A stretch of DNA of 9,788 nucleotides from Anaerolineae bacterium. GTDB lineage: Bacteria > Chloroflexota > Anaerolineae > Aggregatilineales > Phototrophicaceae. Both the position numbers and the translations under genes were made by a program. Within the stretch, counting starts at the first letter, position 1, and each line of letters opens with the position of its first letter. Positions 1-5,954 of this stretch are shown here, piece by piece. Under the pieces are notes generated by a model that searched no databases, had not been told where the DNA came from, and worked only from the letters and a program-made list of their open reading frames with translations. Location of the stretch: contig JANQRM010000167.1 in NCBI GenBank assembly GCA_028284565.1, positions 1 through 9,788 on the forward strand, read 5' to 3'.

Positions 1-494
1 TCAAACAGAAGCAAGCGCAAATCACGGGCAAAGGCACGCGCAATTGCCACCCGTTGTTTTTCTCCGCCGGATAGATGCTTGGGAAACTTGTCCATTAAAT
101 GCCCAATATTCACGCCTGTCATGTTGGAAACCATTCGCACACGTTCAGGGACTTCTTGTTCGCGTTTTCGTAATTTCAGGAAAAAACCAACGCTACGTTC
201 TGCTTTCCAGTGGGGAATTAATGCCCAACTTTGGAAGACCATCCCTATTCCGCGATCTTCATGACGAATGAGGCTGAGTTCTTCATCATCATAATAGACC
301 GTCCCACTATCTGGGTCGTCCAAGCCCGCAATGATACGAAGCAACGTTGTTTTACCTGAACCAGAGGGTCCCAAAATTGCCACTGCCCCACCCGATGATA
401 TTTTTAGACTCACACCATCCACAGCAATTACCTCTTCTTCATTTTTTCCATTTACGATAAATCGCTTACTCACATTTTCGACTGTTACTCGCAT
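1..494 (-). CDS. ABC transporter ATP-binding protein, MalK/UgpC-like (partial, N-terminal 164 codons)
   Basis: Read on the minus strand from ATG 494-492, this frame stays open to the window edge, so the C-terminal part lies outside. It is the nucleotide-binding subunit of an importer and hydrolyses ATP at the inner face of the membrane. Visible motifs are Walker A GPSGSGKTT (residues 42-50), a Q-loop in GMVFQSWALIPHW (Q88) and the ABC signature LSGGEKQRVAIARA (141-154). The Walker B strand is starting (LLLF, 161-164, then the first two bases of an Asp codon) where the window ends. The signature, the Q-loop surroundings and the SGTVYYDDEEL region resemble the carbohydrate CUT1 (MalK) group. 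Substrate and partner permeases cannot be told. The MalK regulatory domain would be in the missing part. An AAAGGA ribosome site lies about 6 bases before the ATG. Family call is firm; substrate class is inference. Confidence 0.95.
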   Translation of the reverse strand, partial: MRVTVENVSKRFIVNGKNEEEVIAVDGVSLKISSGGAVAILGPSGSGKTTLLRIIAGLDDPDSGTVYYDDEELSLIRHEDRGIGMVFQSWALIPHWKAERSVGFFLKLRKREQEVPERVRMVSNMTGVNIGHLMDKFPKHLSGGEKQRVAIARAFARDLRLLLF

Positions 495-515
495 GATGTG
501 TCCTTTACACACGCA

Positions 516-552
516 ACTTTGTGCAATCTGAAACAAAGTCACTGTGCAATCT
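516..552. promoter_or_regulatory. Repeat cluster upstream of the ABC ATPase gene, possible operator
   Basis: Two exact 10-base direct repeats TGTGCAATCT occur at 520-529 and 543-552, 23 bases apart (about two helical turns). An overlapping perfect inverted repeat ACTTTGT (516-522) / ACAAAGT (533-539) has a 10-base spacer. The cluster lies 22-58 bases before the ABC gene start, where a repressor or activator of a sugar transporter would usually bind. That it is an operator is inference; no specific regulator family is recognised. Confidence 0.35.
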
Positions 553-572
553 TTAGAAAATTATTCAATTAC

Positions 573-601
573 TTGACAGCTTATCATAAAGGCGTTAAGG
601 T
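573..601 (+). promoter_or_regulatory. Putative promoter for leader peptide and aspartokinase
   Basis: A perfect -35 hexamer TTGACA sits at 573-578. With 17-base spacing the -10 would be TAAGGT (596-601), a poor match, so the -10 assignment is weak. Transcription would start near 608. That leaves about 27 bases before the leader-peptide ATG at 635 and includes its AGGA ribosome site (620-623), so the geometry suits a leader transcript. The -10 overlaps an 11-base motif (595-605) that recurs upstream of folE. Confidence 0.4.
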
Positions 602-634
602 TCGGATGATTAGTTCAATAGGAATGTTATTTTA

Positions 635-721
635 ATGTTCGTTTTCAGTCGCAACACAACCACTACTATGATGACTACGATGTCCAGCGGGGAACCGAGT
701 GGGAGTTTTCGCGTGCTGTAA
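635..721 (+). CDS. Thr/Met-rich leader peptide, 28 aa, of a putative aspartokinase attenuator
   Basis: This small reading frame starts at ATG 635 and ends at TAA 719-721. An AGGA (620-623) lies 11 bases upstream. Residues 7-16 read NTTTTMMTTM: six Thr codons (656-667 and 674-679) and three internal Met codons (668-673, 680-682). Such a run is the signature of a leader peptide whose translation senses charged tRNA, as in E. coli thrL ahead of thrA. The remaining residues (SSGEPSGSFRVL) carry the RNA segment that can pair with the downstream terminator. The gene lies directly upstream of an aspartokinase, which starts the pathway to Thr and Met. Translation is not proven; codon content, position and RNA structure together make chance unlikely. 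Thr is the most probable signal, with Met a possible second one. Confidence 0.75.
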   Translation: MFVFSRNTTTTMMTTMSSGEPSGSFRVL

Positions 722-768
722 ATGAGCCGAGTTATCGGAACAAAACAGACAAGCGTGTGGAAAACTCC
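702..768 (+). promoter_or_regulatory. Predicted antiterminator pairing in the aspartokinase leader
   Basis: GGAGTTTTC (702-710) is the perfect 9-base reverse complement of GAAAACTCC (760-768), which forms the loop and part of both arms of the terminator hairpin. The two structures cannot coexist. The adjacent CGCGTG (710-715) also complements CACGCG (768-773). A ribosome waiting at the Thr codons (656-679) would leave 702-710 free to pair, giving readthrough. A ribosome reaching the stop codon at 719-721 would cover it and allow termination. A small CCGA/TCGG hairpin (727-738) lies between. A weak 5-base pairing CCACT (660-664) with AGTGG (698-702) could act as the protector stem. The complementarity is seen; the switching is inferred from the classical attenuation model. 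Confidence 0.6.
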
Positions 769-781
769 ACGCGCTTTTTTT
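751..781 (+). terminator. Intrinsic terminator (attenuator) before the aspartokinase gene
   Basis: Arms 752-761 and 766-775 form a 10-base-pair stem with one G-U pair and loop AAAC, followed by seven T (775-781). It lies between the leader-peptide stop and the aspartokinase ribosome site, so it would cut off transcription before the gene rather than after one. No full-length upstream plus-strand gene exists for it to terminate, which supports a role as an attenuator. Confidence 0.8.
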
Positions 782-804
782 ATGCATAGAAAGGATGAAA
801 TATA

Positions 805-2226
805 ATGGCACGCTATACGATGAAATTTGGAGGGACATCCGTCGGCTCACCAGAAGCAATTGAGCGTGTGATCGACATCATAGGAGATAATTTGCGACAA
901 GGCAATCAAGTCGCTGTGATTGTCTCTGCGATGGGCGGTGTCACCAACCAATTGTATGAATCGGCATTGGCGGCAGAACATGGTGATAAGTGGGGATATC
1001 TATCCATCTCCAGCGACATCCGTGATAGACACGAAGATGCCATTACACAACTTCTCCCAGCCAGCTCAGAGCGTGAAGCCCTGATTGTCCAAATACATAA
1101 ACTCCTTGATGAGCATATTGAATTATGTAATGCGGTCAATATCTTAGGTGAAGCCACTGGACGCATTCGTGACGCGATTGTCTCATTAGGGGAACGATTG
1201 AGTAGTCGTGTCATTGCGACAGCTTTGCAAGAACATGGAATCAACGCCAAACAATTCGATGCTGGCAACTTCCTTGTTACCGATAATAATTATCAAGATG
1301 CCGAACCCATGTGGGATGAAACCGAATCCTGTATCCGTGAGAAGCTTTTGCCTCAAGTCGAACAGGGAGTCACACCGATTATCACAGGCTTCATAGGCGC
1401 CACACCCGATGGCACAGTCACAACATTGGGACGCGGAGGAAGCGACTTCAGCGCGGCAATTTTCGCGGCATACCTCGATAGTGACGAACTCGTAATCTGG
1501 ACAGATGTGGATGGGGTGATGACAACCGACCCTCGCCTTGACAAGCGCGCCCAAGTTTTACGCAATGTCTCCTATCAAGAGGTTGGTGAACTGGCATTCT
1601 ATGGCGCAAAGGTTCTCCATCCCAAAACCGTACAACCCATTATCAAGCGTGAAATTCCCATGCGTGTGCGGAACACCTTCAATGTCGCCGATGAAGGCAC
1701 ACTTATTGGTGCAGAGATGAATCCCAGCCAAACTGTCATTAAAGCCGTTACCTGTGTACGAGATGTGAGTATGCTCACCGTCAGCGGGAAAGGCATGTTA
1801 GGTGTACCGGGCATTGCTGGTCGCACTTTCCTTGCCACTGCACAAGCTGGAGCCAGTATCCTCATGATTTCGCAATCCTCATCAGAACAGAGCTTCTGCT
1901 TCACGGTGGTTGATGACCAAGCTGATTCTGTGAAAATTGCGGTTGAAGAAGAACTTGCCAAAGAAATCAGCCATCAAGATGTTGATAGTGTTGATGTCCT
2001 GCGTGATATCGTGATTATCACGGTGATTGGGGCAGGTATGCGTGGAATACCCGGCGTTGCGGGGCGTGTCTTCACCACATTGGGTGATAACAGATTGAAT
2101 GTGCTTGCGATTGCTCAAGGGTCATCTGAATGTAGCATCTCATTCATTGTTGCGGAAGAAGACTTGGAACAAGCCATTTCCAAGCTACATGATCTTGCAT
2201 TAGAATCTATCGTCGTACCAATTTAG
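805..2226 (+). CDS. lysC: Aspartokinase, monofunctional ThrA-type (EC 2.7.2.4)
   Basis: Phosphorylates L-aspartate with ATP to 4-phospho-L-aspartate in the cytoplasm, the committed step towards Lys, Thr, Met and Ile. The 473-residue protein starts KFGGTSVG (7-14), the nucleotide-binding motif of aspartokinases. SLGER (127-131), GRGGSD (209-214) and WTDVDGVMTTDPR (232-244) complete the kinase core. Two ACT domains follow, about 320-385 and 400-470, where amino-acid effectors bind. A helical insert at about 52-118 between VTNQL and NILGEATGR is typical of the ThrA/MetL/Hom3 group rather than short LysC proteins, which suggests feedback by Thr. No homoserine dehydrogenase domain is present. The start is set by AGGA at 792-795, nine bases before ATG 805. 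The gene is preceded by a Thr/Met leader attenuator and converges with the deacetylase gene, with a 3-base gap. Enzyme identity is firm; the symbol follows the usual name for monofunctional forms, and effector specificity is inferred. Confidence 0.96.
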   Translation: MARYTMKFGGTSVGSPEAIERVIDIIGDNLRQGNQVAVIVSAMGGVTNQLYESALAAEHGDKWGYLSISSDIRDRHEDAITQLLPASSEREALIVQIHKLLDEHIELCNAVNILGEATGRIRDAIVSLGERLSSRVIATALQEHGINAKQFDAGNFLVTDNNYQDAEPMWDETESCIREKLLPQVEQGVTPIITGFIGATPDGTVTTLGRGGSDFSAAIFAAYLDSDELVIWTDVDGVMTTDPRLDKRAQVLRNVSYQEVGELAFYGAKVLHPKTVQPIIKREIPMRVRNTFNVADEGTLIGAEMNPSQTVIKAVTCVRDVSMLTVSGKGMLGVPGIAGRTFLATAQAGASILMISQSSSEQSFCFTVVDDQADSVKIAVEEELAKEISHQDVDSVDVLRDIVIITVIGAGMRGIPGVAGRVFTTLGDNRLNVLAIAQGSSECSISFIVAEEDLEQAISKLHDLALESIVVPI

Positions 2227-2229
2227 CCA

Positions 2230-2916
2230 TCATTCGATGATACAGAACTGTCTCACTAGCACCAATCCTTCTGCCGCGTGCATCGAGACTTGTGAGCCAC
2301 GAAATCTTGCGAGTGCTTCAATTGCTTCCAATGAGCGATTATGAGGGAATGGTTTCATTTGGCTTTTATAACAACGCAAGGCTTCGAGTTTTGTTTCTAA
2401 GGTATCGCTAATGTCCACCCAGACATTGGGTGTAAAGGCAGTTTCTAAATAACTGATATTCCAATGCGTTTCAGAAACGACTTCATATGTATAGATTGAC
2501 TGAATTTTGAGACCAGTTTCGGTGACTGGACGTGCAGCAACTGTAACAGCATAATTTAGGATGCGATGGTCTTGGTGAAGGTCAAACAAAAAAGGTGTAA
2601 AGAGAATATCAGGTTGAACTTCAATTAATAGGTCATTTACAACCTTATTGATTTTCCATAGAGGCTCGTCCGGGAGTAATACAGCAGGTAAATCCAGAAA
2701 AATTAGTTCCTGAACCCCCATGACATCACACGCCTTTCTAGCCTCCGCTTGTACAACATCAAAACTACTTTTAGGAATAAACGGATGTGCCGATTCGCCA
2801 TATCCGGTAAGAATGGCAATCGTTACATGATGACCTGCACGAGTGTATCGTGTGATTGTACCGCCTAGTCCCAGTGTTTCATCATCTGGATGAGGGGCAA
2901 CTACTAGAATTTTCAT
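2230..2916 (-). CDS. PIG-L/LmbE family zinc deacetylase
   Basis: Members of this family remove N-acetyl groups from GlcNAc-containing substrates (glycolipids, thiol precursors, antibiotics, small sugars) using one zinc ion. Numbering from a TTG at 2919 gives 229 residues. PHPDDE (9-14) supplies the N-terminal His and Asp zinc ligands, and HQDHR (115-119) supplies the third ligand, with TPFLFDLHQDH typical of the family. The better start is ATG 2916 (228 aa): GGGAGA lies eight bases upstream, and the protein then begins MKILVVAPHPDDE, the normal family beginning. No signal peptide is seen, so the protein is cytoplasmic. It lies 113 bases downstream of the carbamoyltransferase on the same strand and may be cotranscribed. 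The substrate is unknown; a sugar later or earlier carbamoylated by the neighbour is one possibility. No terminator separates its end from the convergent aspartokinase. Confidence 0.92.
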   Translation of the reverse strand: MKILVVAPHPDDETLGLGGTITRYTRAGHHVTIAILTGYGESAHPFIPKSSFDVVQAEARKACDVMGVQELIFLDLPAVLLPDEPLWKINKVVNDLLIEVQPDILFTPFLFDLHQDHRILNYAVTVAARPVTETGLKIQSIYTYEVVSETHWNISYLETAFTPNVWVDISDTLETKLEALRCYKSQMKPFPHNRSLEAIEALARFRGSQVSMHAAEGLVLVRQFCIIE

Positions 2917-2974
2917 CAAAAGCGTCTCCCAAATAATAATTCAAACCTGACGACCAAGGGCAAACAAGTGCTGG

Positions 2975-2995
2975 GGACATCCCAACTGGATGTCC
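2975..2995. repeat. Perfect inverted repeat between carbamoyltransferase and deacetylase genes
   Basis: GGACATCC (2975-2982) and GGATGTCC (2988-2995) form a perfect 8-base-pair stem around a 5-base loop, in the 113-base gap between the two minus-strand genes. There is no T tract on either side, so it is not a standard intrinsic terminator. It could be an mRNA-stabilising or processing hairpin, a weak factor-dependent stop, or a dyad operator for the deacetylase gene. Confidence 0.5.
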
Positions 2996-3029
2996 AAACC
3001 GCGAATCTGTCAATTATTCTTCAGATGAC

Positions 3030-4793
3030 TTATCGAATGACCTGTTCTGGGTCTAAAGCTAGTGGGTTGTTCGGCTTCTCAATAATGAACGAACCGATTG
3101 CTAAAGCATCAATCCCTGTACTGAAGAAGGTTCTTAGCGCATCGCGTGGGCTACAAACAATTGCCTCGCCTTTGATATTAAAGCTTGTGTTCAAAACAAT
3201 GGGTACTCCTGTTTTTTCTTCAAAGGCTTTTAGTAAGCGATGATAACGAGGATTGACATCCTCTTCTACTGTCTGTACACGCATTGTATTGTCAACATGC
3301 ACTATAGCAGGAGCCTCTGCTAGTGCTTTTTCATGCGCCTCAAATGCCAGAATCATATAAGGAGCATCCGCCGCGTTCTTGAGATAAGTTGATGCATTCT
3401 CGGCGGCGAGGCTTGGGCAAAAAGGACGCCAATATTCCCGAAACTTAATCGCAGAGTTGACTCGATCGCGACTTTCTTCAAAACGCGGGTCTGCCAGAAT
3501 AGAACGTCCCCCCAACGCGCGCGGGCCACCTTCTAAACGTCCTTGATACCAGCCAACAACCTTCCCCTTCATTAACAACTCAGCCGTATCGCTGGATACA
3601 TCATCGCATTTTCTATACGCCAAACCACACGACTGCAATTGGAGTTCAATCTCATCATCCGAGTAACCGGGCCCGAGATATACATGCTTAAGAGGTTGAA
3701 CTCGCTCTCCTGTAATGTCCATCCATAAACCAGTAGCGGCTCCGATTCCTGTACCGGAGTCAGACGGGATTGGAAAAATGAAAATATTCTCAAACAATCC
3801 TGATCGATGAAGCAGGCTGTTCATCTTAACATTGAGTGCCACACCGCCCGACAAACATAGGGTCTTCAAGCCAGTTTCTACTTGAAAGTGTTCAAGCAGG
3901 CGCAAAACAGTTATTTCAAGCGTGTGTTGCACTTCATAGGCGAGGTCTTCATGCACTTTGGTTAAAGCTTCTGAACCAGCACGAGGTGGAATTCCAACCA
4001 AATCAATCAAGGCATCTGTAAAACGATCCGAATAGGTGTGCGCGCCATGGTGAATATATTTTGGGTCAACAACATAATCCCAACCAGCAGGACCTGGTAG
4101 AACCACTTGGTCTAAGGCTTCGCGGAATTGTGGATTATCACGTCCATATGCTGCTAACCCCATGATTTTGTATTCACCGTCATACGCCTTAAATCCAAGA
4201 AACTCTGTCATAGCACTGTAGAACCAACCGAGCGAATGGGGAATTGGAGCCTCCCATAGCTTGTCCAATTCGTTGCCCTGTCCGTGCCATACGACCGCAC
4301 ACTGACTATCACCCGACCCATCAATGGTCAACACAAGTGCTTCACTGAAAGGTGAAAAGTGATATGCAGTAATAGCATGCGATTTATGATGCGGATAAAA
4401 ACGTAATTCAGGCAAATAATCGGAACCAAAAAACTGACGCAATTGTTTATGGAGTTGTTGTTCAAGATTTTCAGGTCGAAACCATGACACTAAGCGATTT
4501 TGCCACGCTAATGTACCCTTGTCTGGAGGATATTGTTTGTTGATTTCATCATAAAACGCTCGCATTCGCCCATCACCATAGGCGGGAGCATCCCACCCAT
4601 AAGCGAAAAAATCAATATCTGCTAAAGTTAGATTGGCTTGTTTCAGGCAGAAATCAATCGAGCGAATTGGGAACAATCCGTTGGCGTGCTTAATACGAAC
4701 CAAACGTTCTTCTTCCACGTATGCATTTAATTCACCATCTTGCAATAGACATGCCGCTGGGTCATTTCCATGAAAATACCCAATTATATTCAT
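3030..4793 (-). CDS. Carbamoyltransferase, NodU/CmcH/TobZ family
   Basis: Proteins of this family transfer a carbamoyl group from carbamoyl phosphate, through carbamoyl-adenylate, to a hydroxyl of a sugar or antibiotic. The 587-residue product has the expected family length. The N-terminal Kae1-like part shows HHKSH (135-139), matching the HxxxH iron ligands of TobZ, then IDGSGDS (157-163), LSGGVALN (314-321) and PSDSG (343-347), whose Asp is the likely third ligand. GRLEGGPRALGGRS (418-431) and NTSFNIKGE (535-543) belong to the C-terminal carbamoyltransferase domain. An upstream ATG at 4844 exists, but start 4793 is preferred: AAGGA lies about 7 bases before it, the protein then begins MNIIGYFHGNDPAA as relatives do, and a TATACT -10-like box (4854-4849) would place transcription start near 4842. 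Neighbours are folBK upstream and an LmbE-type deacetylase downstream. The acceptor molecule is unknown. Confidence 0.93.
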   Translation of the reverse strand: MNIIGYFHGNDPAACLLQDGELNAYVEEERLVRIKHANGLFPIRSIDFCLKQANLTLADIDFFAYGWDAPAYGDGRMRAFYDEINKQYPPDKGTLAWQNRLVSWFRPENLEQQLHKQLRQFFGSDYLPELRFYPHHKSHAITAYHFSPFSEALVLTIDGSGDSQCAVVWHGQGNELDKLWEAPIPHSLGWFYSAMTEFLGFKAYDGEYKIMGLAAYGRDNPQFREALDQVVLPGPAGWDYVVDPKYIHHGAHTYSDRFTDALIDLVGIPPRAGSEALTKVHEDLAYEVQHTLEITVLRLLEHFQVETGLKTLCLSGGVALNVKMNSLLHRSGLFENIFIFPIPSDSGTGIGAATGLWMDITGERVQPLKHVYLGPGYSDDEIELQLQSCGLAYRKCDDVSSDTAELLMKGKVVGWYQGRLEGGPRALGGRSILADPRFEESRDRVNSAIKFREYWRPFCPSLAAENASTYLKNAADAPYMILAFEAHEKALAEAPAIVHVDNTMRVQTVEEDVNPRYHRLLKAFEEKTGVPIVLNTSFNIKGEAIVCSPRDALRTFFSTGIDALAIGSFIIEKPNNPLALDPEQVIR

Positions 4794-4848
4794 ACTTATT
4801 CCTTTGTGATACTGCGTTGAATATTCAAAGTCAGGTGTAAACATATCC

Positions 4849-4854
4849 AGTATA
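4849..4854 (-). promoter_or_regulatory. Putative -10 box for the carbamoyltransferase gene
   Basis: TATACT on the minus strand, about 55 bases before the chosen start codon, matches the -10 consensus at five of six bases. No good -35 is visible at normal spacing, so the promoter is tentative. If it is real, the deacetylase and carbamoyltransferase can be expressed apart from folBK. Confidence 0.3.
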
Positions 4855-4906
4855 CACGAATAGCGAATCCTTTAATGTTAAGATAAATAATTTATGATGT
4901 TGCCTG

Positions 4907-5770
4907 TTATTTTGATCCATCAAGTTTCCAAATGTTAATATCTGTCAGGCTCATATCATCTACGATTGATTGGAGTGTTCTGTGGGTGCTAGGATACACT
5001 AGCTCTGGTGCAATGTCTGCCAATGGCACAGCAATATGGGCGAATTTTAGAGCATCGGGGTCTGGGATTTGCCATGGCTTGTCACCATATTCAAGCACTT
5101 CTTCACCCCACAATGAAATATCGAGGTCAATGGTACGGGGTGCATTCTTATTGTTGGGGTCACGTTCACGGTGTAGTTCCTGCTCAATGCGATCTATCAC
5201 ATCCGACTTAAATTCAGCTGGTGTGCGATAAGTCTGCACTTTGACAGCTAGATTCCAGAAATCAGCTTGGTCGGTGTAACCTTGGGGTGCGGTAACATAA
5301 ATCGAGGAAACTGCCAAGATGCTCGTATATTTGCCTAATAGCCCAATTGCTTCGGGTACATTTTGCTCTGGATTGATATTTGAACCTAATGAGATATAGG
5401 CGATATGATTAGTATAATCCGCTGGAGTTCGTTCAATCATTACACCCACCGTATCCGAAAAACGCAATGCGCCCGGTTTATGCACACGCACTTGGATATA
5501 GGGCGCGTCAAAATCAACGATACAAATCCGAGCAATCTCCCCTGCTAGCTTCTCCACCAAAAAGTAATCACTTTGCTCGACATGCTTGATGATCGCTTTC
5601 GTGACGGTACGATAATTGAAGGTGTCATCCGGATTGTCTGTTTCACCTGCTTTTTTCAGATCTGTACCTAAGCGGAGGCTAATCACCACATCTTGACGAT
5701 CTTTGCGCTCATGTGGGCTAAATCCAATGATACAGCGAAGGCGTAAGTTATCAATTTCAATGATATCCAT
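4907..5770 (-). CDS. folBK: Bifunctional dihydroneopterin aldolase / HPPK (FolB-FolK fusion)
   Basis: Performs two consecutive steps of folate synthesis in the cytoplasm. The N-terminal domain (about 1-118) is dihydroneopterin aldolase (EC 4.1.2.25), with PHERK (19-23, catalytic-region Glu), FNYRTV (51-56) and VHKPGAL (96-102, conserved Lys). The C-terminal domain (about 122-287) is 6-hydroxymethyl-7,8-dihydropterin pyrophosphokinase (EC 2.7.6.3), with SLGSN (127-131), HRERDPNNKNAPRTIDLDI (200-218) and magnesium ligands D215 and D217. The 287-residue length equals the two enzymes joined, with a very short linker. ATG 5770 is used; the ribosome site (GATGAGAA region) is only moderate, but the protein begins exactly where FolB proteins begin. 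The gene is divergent from folE, which makes the precursor of its substrate, and is followed by the carbamoyltransferase after 113 bases. Confidence 0.95.
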   Translation of the reverse strand: MDIIEIDNLRLRCIIGFSPHERKDRQDVVISLRLGTDLKKAGETDNPDDTFNYRTVTKAIIKHVEQSDYFLVEKLAGEIARICIVDFDAPYIQVRVHKPGALRFSDTVGVMIERTPADYTNHIAYISLGSNINPEQNVPEAIGLLGKYTSILAVSSIYVTAPQGYTDQADFWNLAVKVQTYRTPAEFKSDVIDRIEQELHRERDPNNKNAPRTIDLDISLWGEEVLEYGDKPWQIPDPDALKFAHIAVPLADIAPELVYPSTHRTLQSIVDDMSLTDINIWKLDGSK

Positions 5771-5828
5771 AGGTTTCTCATCTTAAAATATATGCGTGAT
5801 TCTAAGATAATTATCGTACACTAAACGA

Positions 5829-5858
5829 TGTATATGTGTAAGATTTACTAACGTCCAA
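5829..5858 (-). promoter_or_regulatory. Putative promoter for folBK
   Basis: On the minus strand TTGGAC (5858-5853) and TATACA (5834-5829) are 18 bases apart, each matching consensus at five of six bases. The start codon is about 60 bases downstream. This is a consensus match by eye in an AT-rich spacer, so confidence is limited. Confidence 0.35.
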
Positions 5859-5868
5859 TCATCTAATT

Positions 5869-5899
5869 TTAAGGTTCGGTTAAGGCTAGTGACTATACT
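5869..5899 (+). promoter_or_regulatory. folE promoter region with tandem TTAAGG motif
   Basis: TATACT (5894-5899) is a good -10 candidate about 55 bases before the folE start. The -35 area lacks TTGACA. It instead holds two TTAAGG copies (5869-5874 and 5880-5885) exactly 11 bases apart, one helical turn, separated by TTCGG. Direct repeats at this spacing beside the -35 are typical of activator sites such as those of the OmpR/PhoB family; the actual regulator is unknown. The 11-mer TTAAGGTTCGG also occurs at 595-605 upstream of the aspartokinase leader. Confidence 0.35.
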
Positions 5900-5954
5900 T
5901 AACAATTGTCGATGGCAGTTAATCGAATATAACGACTAAATGAAGGAAAAAATC

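Noticed and set aside
606..635. Tiny frame ATG 606 to TAA 635 overlapping the leader-peptide start
   Set aside because: Nine codons with no ribosome site. Its ATG would be at or before the predicted transcription start, so it is unlikely to be translated.
635..804. Lysine riboswitch or S-box upstream of aspartokinase
   Set aside because: The conserved L-box or S-box core sequences and multi-helix junction are not visible. The leader peptide plus terminator explains the region better.
632..859. 75-codon minus-strand frame opposite the aspartokinase leader
   Set aside because: It overlaps the leader peptide, the terminator and the start of the aspartokinase, has no ribosome site, and has no recognisable protein content.
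2968..3243. 91-codon plus-strand frame at the end of the carbamoyltransferase
   Set aside because: It runs antisense through conserved carbamoyltransferase codons and includes the intergenic dyad. No protein family is recognised, so it is a shadow.
4794..4844. Longer start (ATG 4844) for the carbamoyltransferase
   Set aside because: It adds 17 non-conserved residues, has no ribosome site, and would begin at the predicted transcription start. ATG 4793 has AAGGA and the family's usual N-terminus.
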